The position numbers were made by a program, and so were the translations under genes. A model generated the notes under the pieces. It did not search any database and was not told the DNA's origin. It saw nothing but the letters and a program-made list of their open reading frames with translations. Below, one piece after another: positions 55,210-64,000 of a stretch of DNA of 64,000 bases. How positions within the stretch are numbered: position 1 is the first letter of the stretch; every line of letters starts with the position of its first letter. The DNA is from Selaginella tamariscina (lineage: Eukaryota; Streptophyta; Lycopodiopsida; Selaginellales; Selaginellaceae). The stretch is taken from assembly GCA_003024785.1 (NCBI GenBank), contig PUQB01000068.1, positions 1 to 64,000 of the forward strand, in the 5' to 3' direction.

Positions 55210-55903
55210 ATGGGCGGGATTAATCCCGCCCACGAATCCCTCCGACGAGGAACGGTCGCGGGATTAATCCCGCCGCCGACTCAACCCTTCGGAGAGAGTC
55301 GGCGGGATTAATCCCGCCTTGGACTCCCTCCGACAAGGAAGAGCCGGCGGGATTAATCCCGCCGCCTCTTCCTCCTCGGGGGGAGTCCGGCGGGATTAAT
55401 CCCGCCGACTCTCTCCGGCGAGGATGAGTCGGCGGATTAATCCCGCCGGACTCCCCCCGAGGAGGAAGAGGCGGCGGGATTAATCCCGCCGGCTCTTCCT
55501 TGTCGGAGGGAGTCCAAGGCGGGATTAATCCCGCCCACAATTCTTACGACGGGGAATGGGTGGCGGGATTAAACCCGCACATAACTCTCTCCAAAACTAT
55601 GATTTCAAAGAGATCTCGGGATAAATCCTGTCCCCAAATCCTTAAAACAGGGAAGTGGTGGCGAGATTAATCCCGCCACCCCTTCCCTGCCTCCTAAAAT
55701 GGTTGGCGGGATTAATCCCGCCGACAACTCTTTCTAATAAATTCTGGTAACTCTTCATCAGTTGAGAAGGTTATCGGCGGGATTAATCCGCCACTCTTTT
55801 TCAGTGGCGGAGAAGCATTGCCCGAGAGATGGTGGCGGGATTAATCCCGCCACCTCTTCGAAGAGGCGAAAAAGAAATGGCCGGATTAATCCCGCCGCCC
55901 CGG
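55210..55903. repeat. Palindrome array 1B
   Basis: About 15 units of GGCGGGATTAATCCCGCC or variants, starting about 135 bp upstream of the transposase start, as in copy A. Units near the transposase are almost perfect; distal ones carry the same substitutions as in copy A, so these predate the duplication. Confidence 0.93.
55301..55535. repeat. 110-bp-arm inverted repeat within array 1B
   Basis: The left arm 55301-55410 and right arm about 55426-55535 are near-perfect reverse complements. Each holds three palindrome units and two spacers: GGACTCCCTCCGACAAGG against CCTTGTCGGAGGGAGTCC, and CTCTTCCTCCTCGG against CCGAGGAGGAAGAG. The loop is about 15 bases. One G is missing from the first unit of the right arm. 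Copy A has only the left arm (about 2080-2186) and joins directly to the sequence after the right arm. Confidence 0.9.
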
Positions 55904-56089
55904 TTAACCTAGAATATTAAGTTAAAAGGATATTTAAACGGGATAAATCCCTAACGGAATATATTATAATCCTAATGCATTCCTAAACCCCTAAATTGTA
56001 ATTTTAAGAGAGAATGTAAGAGAGTGAATCTTTATAAGTATTTTTAAATTTGTTTATAATACTTACTTGTAAACAGCACTGAAGGCGCC

Positions 56090-56323
56090 GTGCTTTCCTA
56101 TAAAGAATACACCCAATTTAATCTCGCTCCTGAGATGATCACTATGAAGAAAAAAGAAGATCTAAAGAGTGAAAAATACAGAAATGAAGAAACCCTTGCC
56201 GGAGAAAGAACCAGATCTGAATTTGAGTGGGAAATTAAATGCATTTTCAAATTTACATGTCAGACCGACAATACATATGTCAGAAATTCAAATTTTTTAA
56301 AAAGAACAGAAAATAAAATTTAA
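56090..56323 (+). CDS. Small conserved open frame, 77 aa (copy B)
   Basis: Same frame as 2737-2970 with few amino-acid differences (KEYTQFNLA for KNSTQFNLA). It is Lys/Glu-rich with no known domain. It is listed only because both copies stay open. Confidence 0.25.
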   Translation: MLSYKEYTQFNLAPEMITMKKKEDLKSEKYRNEETLAGERTRSEFEWEIKCIFKFTCQTDNTYVRNSNFLKRTENKI

Positions 56324-57493
56324 GATGAGTTGACACAAATATCCGACACTCTGACATATATACTCTCCAGTTCCAATGAGTATTTTAAAATTGCATTTAA
56401 TGTTATTCAAGTGATTCAAGCTGTTTAATATTACGAAATTTTAGACTATATTCTACATTCTTAGTATTCAAGTATATTTATATTATATATATATATAAAT
56501 ATATACTTATACAATAAATAAATTGATATATTATTATGTATCATTTAAAATATATTCATAGTCTGTTTATTATTATTATTTTCTTAATTACTCGAGTATT
56601 TAGTTTTCATTTCCTAGTATCAATGGGATATTCTTTATTATTTTATTAATATTTGAAGAATATTCTAATATTAAACCTGATTATCATAATTAAATTAGTC
56701 TTGTTCTTAATTATTGCAGTAATTATTCTACATTTGTATATATTAATGGGATTTTCTCAATTAATTTGTTATTATTTCAAGAATATTCCTGTGTTAAACC
56801 TTATTATCAATATTAAATTAATATATATTATTAAAACTATATATGACTATATATTAGATAAAATGATGTATTATTATGTATAATTTAAAATATGTTCATA
56901 GTGTGTATATTAATATCATTTCCTTAATTACTTGAGTAATTAATCTTCTTTATATTAATGGGATATTCTTTATTATTTTCTTATTATTCCAAGAATATTC
57001 CAATATTAAACATGATTATGATAATTAATTTAGTTAATTATTTGAGTACTTAATTTACATTTGTATATATTAATGGGATTTTCTCAATTAATTTCTTATT
57101 ATTTCAAGAATATTTCAATGTTAAACCTTTTTATCAATATTAAATTAATATATATTATTAAAACTATATATGGCTATATATTAGATAAAATCATATATTA
57201 TTATGTATAATTTAAAATATGTTCATAGTGTGTTTATTAATATTATTTTCTTAATTATTCGATGTTTGTTTTGCACACATATATAAACACAATCATAAAT
57301 TTACACACGCATTACAAGAACTTACAAAAACACATATGCACACACATGCACAACCCTAAACCAAACTGAAGAAATATGTTGCTTCTTTATTGAAAACATC
57401 ATGTTCAACGCATGTATGATATATGTACTCAATCTGTGTGTATGTAACACATTGAATTTACATGTGTAATATTTATATTAAGCTTGTTGGGAG

Positions 57494-58077
57494 CAAACCC
57501 TAAACCCTAAACCCTAAACCCTGTGTATACATGTGTGTACAAAAATAATTTTTCAACACTCTCTCTTCACACCATGCATGATCCATCCTAAACCCTAAAC
57601 CCTAAACCCTAATATGTAACACAATGAATTTACTCATGTAATATGTATGTATGTCTGTGTGTATACACGTGTGTATGTATATATGTGTACTCTGTATGTA
57701 TATATGTGTACTTTCTCTCTTCTCTCATACATACACACCATGCATGATCCATGTTAATATGTATTGTCTCTCTTCTCTCAAACATACACACCATGCATGA
57801 TCTATAATATGTACTCGGTCTCTCTAATATTATGTACTAATATGTATGTATGTCTGTGTGTATAATACACACCATGCATGATCCATAATATGTACTGTCT
57901 CTCTTCTCTCATATACTATGTATGTATATCTGTGTATAATATGTGTAAGTATATATGTGTACTAATATATGCAATGTGTACAAAAATAATTTTTCAACAC
58001 TCTCTCTTCTCTCATACATACACACCATGCATGATCCATCCTAAATCCAAAACCCAAACCCTAAACCCTAAACCCAT
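57494..58077. repeat. Interstitial telomere-type runs
   Basis: Three separate AAACCCT runs: 57494-57523 (four units), 57587-57612 (about three and a half) and 58040-58077 (degenerate, with AAATCCAAAACCC). They are separated by TATGTATGTCTGTGTG and CATGCATGATCC tracts. Copy A has one run at the matching place. Confidence 0.88.
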
Positions 58078-58604
58078 GTAATATGTATGTATGTCTGTGT
58101 GTATACACGTGTGTATGTATATATGTGTATTAATATATGCAATGTGTATGAATTTAATACTTTAACACTCTCTCTCTTCTCTCATGCATACACACCATGC
58201 ATGATCCATGTTAATATGTACTGTCTCTCTTCTCTCAAACATACACAATATGATCCATAATATGTACTCTGTCTCTTTAATATTATGTACTAATATGTAT
58301 GTAATGTCTATGTGTATAAAACTATGTGTGTATGTATGTATTGATACACATGAAACTTTAACACTCTCATGGACACACACATGTTAAATCCCTGCATGAT
58401 TTATATTTTTGGGGTGTATGTGATACACCCACGCACACGCACGCGCTAATAATATAATGAAAGAATATTCGTTTAGGGCGAATCTATATTTTATTCTTAC
58501 TCTCAGAAGGAATATTCTCTTAGGGTTAATATATATATTTAATTCCTTTAGGGCTTAGGTATATTCTTAGGGTTTCAAGAGGCGGCGGCGGCTGTGCACA
58601 CAGG

Positions 58605-58611
58605 TGAGATC

Positions 58612-58642
<31 letters not shown>

Positions 58643-58905
58643 ATATGTATAGGAGTGTGCGTATAATTTTATTTATTGATCTATCTCTCGCACACACACG
58701 CACACTCCTGTGTATATATATGTGTGTGTGGGTGTGTGTTTGTTTATCTGTATGATTTTATTTGTTTCGCTCACACGCATACACACGATATACATATACA
58801 CACATATATATACCTATGTACATATATACACACATATATTATGTGTACCAGTACTGTATAATTTTATTTATTTATCTATCTCTTGCACACGCACGCACAC
58901 TGCTT

Positions 58906-58941
<36 letters not shown>

Positions 58942-59510
58942 CAATGCATATTAACAAATAGTATGCAACACTAGTTTATATATATGCTTATATATTCATA
59001 TGGGTTATATATCTATATACACACATATATATATGTGTGTGTTTATCTGTATAATTTTATTTATTTATTAGTTTTATCTCTCGCACACACACGCACACTC
59101 CTGTGTATATATGTGTGTGTGTGTGTGTTTGTTTATCTGTATGATTTTATTTGTTTCGCTCACACACGCATACACACAATATACATATACACATATATAT
59201 ATACCTATATACATATATACATACATATATTATGTGTACCAGTATCTATATAATTTTTTTTATTGATCTATCTCTCCCACACACACGCACATTGCTTTAC
59301 ATAATATATATATATATATATATAATCAATGCATATTAACAAATAGTATACAACACTAGTTTAAATATATGCTTATATATTCACAGACTCTCTCTCTTTC
59401 TCTATGGGTTATATATCTATATACACACATATATATGTGTGTGTTTATCTGTATAATTTTATTTATTTATTAGTTTTATCTTTCGCACACACACGCACAC
59501 TCCTGTGTAT
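58605..59510. repeat. CA/TG/TA compound microsatellite block (copy B)
   Basis: Same higher-order units as 4760-5683. Frames through it encode only low-complexity HTHT/YIYI peptide. Confidence 0.9.
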
Positions 59511-60002
59511 TGTCAAGCCACGATCCAGGAACCAGGAAGCAAGTAGGATTCCGAGAACAGGAAGGCTTGACTCAGGAACAGGACCGAGAGCAGGACAGGA
59601 ATTAGGAACAGGAACAGGACGGATCCAAGAACAAGACAGGATCCGGGAGCAAGACAGGAGCAGGAGGCAAAGAGTAAGACAAGAACAAGACAAGAACAAG
59701 GAACAAGAATAATCGTAGAATGACTGGTGTTGATTGTAACTGATTGTACAACAATTAGGTCGGAGCTTTTATGCTCACAACTCCAAACTAATCTGGTCAT
59801 GAGCCTAATCTAGTCACTAGCCAAAATTGGTCATCCTTATCCTATAGGAATATCCTGTAGGAAATATCCTGCGGGAATATCCTGTGGGAATATCCTGTGA
59901 GAATATCCTGCGGGAATATCCTGCGGGCTGAAATCCTGTATCGCATATCCTATAGGCTGAATCCTGTATGTCGTATCCTGTATCCTGTATCGGGTCGTGA
60001 CA
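59511..60002 (-). mobile_element. 3' LTR of a Ty3/gypsy chromovirus
   Basis: 492 bp with ends TGTCAAGCCACG and GGGTCGTGACA (TGTCA...TGACA). In element orientation it starts TGTCACGACCC, preceded by a polypurine tract (AGGGAGGAGGTGC at about 60003-60015), exactly where a 3' LTR should start. Internally it has GAACAGGAACAGGAC-like purine repeats (59535-59705) and a tandem 15-16 bp repeat ATATCCTGCGGGAAT (59842-59930). The insertion point is TCCTGTGTAT in copy B of the direct repeat. The opposite end of the element is not in the window, so the target duplication cannot be checked. Confidence 0.85.
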
Positions 60003-63000
60003 GCACCTCCTCCCTAAGGACGAGTTCCATGAGTCTTGGGACCTGGTTTAGCAGGATAACGCCGATGGAAAGCAGCAACTTTGGAAGAAGCATGGAGTAA
60101 GTTGGATGCAGGTTCCCAAGTGCGATCGGTAGGTGTTAACATACAAAACTTTCCTGTGTGTAGAAAACACTGTTCACAGCGCAGGAAAAGCTTTGTACGT
60201 TAAAGTGTAGGGATTTCGTCCAATAGAGAGCTCTTATATGTACTTATTTCGTCTCTAAGGTCAAGGATAGGATTTTGCTTTGGCCATTGCCATGTATAAG
60301 CATTCACAATACCCCATAAATATGCACTTGCATTATTATATGAATACAAAGAGATAGCAAGTGTGGAGACTTACTTCTCTCCCAAAGATACTCTCTCTCT
60401 CATGCATTGCTCTCCATAGCCTTCATAGTCTCTCTCTCTTCCTTGCCTTCCTTGCCCTCCTTGCCCTAACTGAATCCTGTCCTCCTCCAACCGTCATAAC
60501 TGTCTGCTTCCTACCACCGTAGGATCCTTCCTACCCTGTAGGATTTTTCCTACTGCTATAGGATTTTCCTGTACACAGGATATTTCCTACTACTACTTTC
60601 CTACAAGTTATTCCTCCACCTTAGGAAAGTCCTATGTATGCAGTTCCTACATGCTATATTTTTGGCCTCTAACAGTAGGCAAATAACCTTTCCAATCCAC
60701 CAAGTATTGAAGTTGACGACGATGAAGACGAGAATCAAGGATGGCTGCAACTTCGTACTCAGGTTCACCAGCAATGACCACAGGAGGGGGAGGAGAAGAA
60801 GCACGACCAGGAAGAGAAGAAGGATGATACGGCTCCAACAAGGAGGTGTGAAACACAGGATGAAGTTTCATCGTAAGTGGTAACTCGAGTCGGAAAGCTA
60901 CAGGATTTACCTCCGCCACGATCATGTAAGGGCCCAATCGTTGAAAATCCAACTTAGAAGAAGGCCTGTTGGTGTGAATGTGTCGACGAAGAAGCCACAC
61001 GAGATCACCAATCTTGTATGCAGGTGCTGGTTGACGGTGAGCATCAGCATGATGCTTGTACCGTTCCTGTGCCTGCTGAAGGTGAACCTGGAGATCATCA
61101 TGTACCTGCCGAAGATGCTGAAGACGATCCTGTACTGCAGGAGCGGAAGAAGGAGAAGCAGGAAGAGCAAAGTCAAAACATGGATGGTGACCGGTAAGAG
61201 CAAAGAAAGGTGTCTGGCCTGTAGATGCGTGAATGGAGTTGTTGTAGGCAAACTCCGCCATAGGAAGAAGGTCCAACCAATTATCCTGTTGGTAACTGAT
61301 GAAGCAACGAAGATATTGCTCCAAGGTCTGGATTGTGCGTTCTGACTGTCCATCAGTTTGCGGGTGATATCCTGAAGAAAGATCCGCTTTAACCTGTAGA
61401 CTCCGAAGAAGCTCTCGCCAAAACTTGGACATGAATTGTGGACCTCGATCGGAAACAATGCTCTCAGGAAGACCATGATGTCGGAACACCTCACGGATCA
61501 CCAATTCGGCAGTTGTCTGACCTGTAGCTGTCTTGTTGCAGGGTAGGAAATGAGCCTGCTTGGTGAAACGGTCAACCACCACAAGAACTGCATCGAATCC
61601 ACGAGAAGGAGGAAGATCTGTGAGGAAATTCATAGAAATGGATCTCCAAGGAGTAGAAGGAACAGGAAGAGGACGAAGAAGACCAGAAGGTGCATGACGA
61701 GGCATCTTCGACCTGTTGCAGGTGTCACAACTCCGTACAAACCTTTCCACAAAACCCTGCAACCCAGGCCACCAATAGTTGCGAGTCACCAACTCAACTG
61801 TCTTGGCCACACCAAAATGTCCTGTAGCCGGAGTATCATGACAATCCTGTACCACACGAGTCCTGCAAACACCAACAGGAACGTACAGGAGACCTTCCCG
61901 ATACAGGAGTCCATCCTGTATGGTGAACAGGTTGTAGTCTGGACGGGAACTGGAGGAAGAGGAACTTGCAACGTCAGGATGAATGTGTGAGAACACATTC
62001 TTTGCCAAGTCGTCTGTAGCCAACTGCGAACGAACGTCTTGTAGGAGAGTTGAATTTGTTGGAGCCTGATGGACCTGCAGTGCCGCAAGCCGGAATCGAT
62101 CAGGACCCAACAACACTTGCCTTTGACAGTCAAATGCAGGATCGCCCGGGCTTGGTGCAAGGTAGGAGCGCCTAGACAATGCGTCCGCCTTGCCATTCCG
62201 AAAACCGGGCCTGTAGACGATGACGAAGTCAAAACGTGATAGGAACTCCGCCCACCTAGCCTGTCGCCGACTGAGAACTCGAGCCGTTCGAAAGTACTCC
62301 AGGTTCTTGTGATCTGTAAGAACTTGTACAGGATGTGCAGCACCTTCCAAAAATGCCGCCACTCCTCAAACGAATCCACAATGGCCTTGAGTTCCTTGTC
62401 ATGAATCTCGTAATTGATCTCCGCCGACAGGAATTTACGAGAGTGAAAAGCTACAGGATGAAGCAACTTGTCCTCTCCAACTTGCGATAGGATGGATCCT
62501 ATTACAAAATCCGAGGCATCTGCTTCAACGAAGAAAGGACGAGAAGGATCAGGAGTGCTAAAATCGGAGCTGTCGTGAAGGTGTCCTTGAGTGTTGTGAA
62601 TGCATGTTCCGCCTTGTCGGACCAAGAGAAAACCTCTGTGCGCTTGGTGAGTTCCGTGAGTGAAAGTACACGCTTGGAGAAGTCCTGTATGAATCGCCTG
62701 TAGAAGTTTGCAAAGCCAAGGAAACATTGTACATCTCGTACAGACTTGGGCCTCTCCCACTCCACGATGGTCTTCACCTTGTGCATGTCCATGGAAACGC
62801 CAGCAGGAGAGACGATGTAGCCCAAGAACTCCACAGAATCCCTATCGAAAAAACACTTCTCCAACTTCGCATACAAGCCATGCTCACGAAGCCGCTGTAG
62901 AACCAACCGTACATGCTTGTCATGTGCCGCCTAGTCCTTGGAGAAAATCAAAATGTCGTCAAGGTAGATCACCACAAACTGGTCCAAGAAGTCACGAAAG

Positions 63001-63650
63001 ATGTCGTTCACCATATGTTGGAACACGGCTGGGGCATTGGTAAGGCCGAAAGGCATCACCGTGTACTCGAAGTGTCATATCTTGTACGAAAGGCAGTCTT
63101 CCACTCATCGCCGGGACGAATCCGTACAAGGTTGTAGGCCCCTCGTAAGTCGATCTTCTGAACACCTTTGCTCCTCGCAGCCGATCGAGAAGTTCCGGGA
63201 TCAATGGCAACGGGTACCGATTCCGAATGGTAGCTTGATTCAAAACCCTGTAGTCCACAACCAAACGTAAGCTCCCATCCTTCTTCTTGACAAAGAAGAT
63301 TGGCGCTCCTGCAGGGGACTTTGAGTGACGAATGAAGCCGGATGCCAAGTTGTCCTCGATGTATTGGCGAAGAACCTCCAACTCTATGGGTGACAATGCG
63401 TAAATCGGTCCGAACGGTGGGGTCTTTCCTTCTGCAAGATCAATAGGACAGTCGTAGGACCTGTGAACAGGAAGAACTGTAGCCTTGTGCTTGTCAAAAA
63501 CGTCCTTAAAGTCGTGGTACTTGGATGGTAGAGAAGGAGGAGAGGAGAAGGAGTAGGTGAAGGAGATTGAAAAACAGGAGAGTCAGACACAGGAAAGGTA
63601 GAAGAGGACGTAGGAGTTACACCGGAAAATGTAAATAAACAAAGCAAAAA
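60003..63650 (-). mobile_element. Ty3/gypsy chromovirus body: RT, RNase H, integrase, chromodomain (degenerate, 5' part missing)
   Basis: In element order: reverse transcriptase from about 63400 ([20 protein letters not shown]; active-site YLDD at 62955-62966), RNase H ([18 protein letters not shown] near 62510, TDHKNLEYF near 62300), integrase with the HHCC zinc module ([25 protein letters not shown] near 61700) and catalytic core, and a C-terminal chromodomain ([10 protein letters not shown] near 60690) whose remainder lies at about 60020-60130 beyond a later insertion. This domain order defines chromoviruses. The reading frame shifts near 63160, 63060, 62930, 62500 and 62350. The first integrase catalytic Asp is Asn (codon AAT at 61628-61630) while the later DRG and QTDGQSER residues remain. 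Gag and protease are absent; sequence beyond 63650 is AT-rich. Confidence 0.92.
60134..60674. mobile_element. Copia-type solo LTR with 5-bp target duplication, inserted in the gypsy chromodomain
   Basis: 541 bp from TGTTAACA (60134) to CTCTAACA (60674), flanked on both sides by GTAGG (60129-60133 and 60675-60679). Read from the other strand it starts TGTTAGAGGCC, a common start for Ty1/copia LTRs. Chromodomain coding sequence stops at one edge and resumes in the same frame at the other, which shows the exact insertion. No internal copia sequence is present, so it is a solo LTR from recombination. Tracts of TAGGATTTTTCCTAC and CCTTGCCTTCC lie inside. Confidence 0.9.
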
Positions 63651-64000
63651 ACTATGCCTAATTTTATAAATACTAGGGTAAAATTTTTTTGACTAACATA
63701 CTAGGGGAAGTACTAAGGGTCCAAGAACAAGGGTTGGTTTTTGGGTTTGTAACATGTATAAAATTATGTTATAATTAATTAAAATACAGTGAAAAAATAT
63801 TTTATTTACTTTCTTATTTAGATTATGTTTTTATTTCACCATGGCATATGTAGTTTGATAGTAAGTTATACTCTGTAACTAAATTAAAAATAATTTTGAC
63901 TTTGTAAATAAGGATAAAAAGAAAAGATTTATTTAGTTTAATATATCATAATAAAATTTATTTTAGTTTTGAATTATATCAAGAATGATATTATATACAC
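63651..64000. other. AT-rich DNA at right edge
   Basis: No gene or LTR seen. Its abrupt AT-rich composition directly after the Ser/Pro-rich linker of the gypsy polyprotein suggests a truncation or another insertion. Confidence 0.5.

Larger units (their letters stand above)
53223..59510. repeat. Large direct repeat, copy B
   Basis: Same order as 1-5683, with these length differences: an extra inverted arm in the palindrome array (55411-55535), extra telomere-like and CATACACACCATGCATGATC tracts (57520-58300), and shorter or missing microsatellite units. The copy stops abruptly at 59510 where a gypsy LTR begins. The counterpart of array 2 and the ParB-like gene would lie beyond the right edge, if present. 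Confidence 0.93.

Noticed and set aside
59511..60674. One 1.16-kb gypsy LTR spanning 59511-60674
   Set aside because: A polypurine tract and TGTCA/TGACA ends place the LTR border at 60002, and chromodomain codons resume between 60020 and 60130.

Overview
The window is nuclear DNA from a land plant. The evidence is spliceosomal introns throughout, plant telomere-type AAACCCT runs, a GAMYB-type R2R3-MYB carrying a miR159/319-like site, a PPR protein, DA1, SKP1, condensin CAP-D2, and Ty3/gypsy, copia and PIF/Harbinger elements. An uninterrupted PPR gene built only of 31-residue S-type repeats, and a DUF7869-type transposon gene, would fit a non-seed plant (bryophyte or lycophyte). That placement is inference.

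Layout. (1) 1-12.3 kb is accessory DNA. A DUF7869-type transposon gene runs leftward off the edge. Next come an array of an 18-bp palindrome (GGCGGGATTAATCCCGCC), AT-rich DNA with telomere-like runs, CA/TG/TA microsatellites and a second, larger array of the same palindrome. A rightward, frameshifted gene follows, with a ParB-like segment and a C-terminal methyltransferase-like segment, then an FCP1-like HAD phosphatase-like gene. (2) 13.5-16.2 kb holds a dead Harbinger transposase and an SKP1 pseudogene. (3) 16.4-51 kb is ordinary genic DNA: a PPR gene, tRNA-Ile(AAT), condensin CAP-D2 (26 exons), an RRM-protein gene, a scrambled inverted partial copy of CAP-D2, a DA1-type LIM peptidase, a possible DUF1997-like gene and GAMYB. 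(4) 51-64 kb is a second copy of the accessory unit. Positions 1-5683 and 53223-59510 are the same sequence in direct orientation. A Ty3/gypsy chromovirus interrupts this copy, and a copia-type solo LTR with a 5-bp target duplication sits inside the chromovirus.

Most interesting system: in the left unit, two divergent genes (transposase-like leftward, ParB/methyltransferase-like rightward) both have arrays of the same palindrome at their 5' ends. The palindromes are nested in larger inverted repeats able to form long hairpins, and one diverged copy lies inside an intron of the ParB-like gene. This looks like a large mobile element with its own repeated binding or structural sites. That role is inference.

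Reliability: many genes (CAP-D2 3' half, RRM gene, DA1 C-terminus, FCP1-like gene, both transposase copies) contain single-base length changes, many in homopolymers. Either the consensus has residual indel errors or several of these loci are recent pseudogenes. CDS spans are therefore loci with exons described in the text, not clean open frames.
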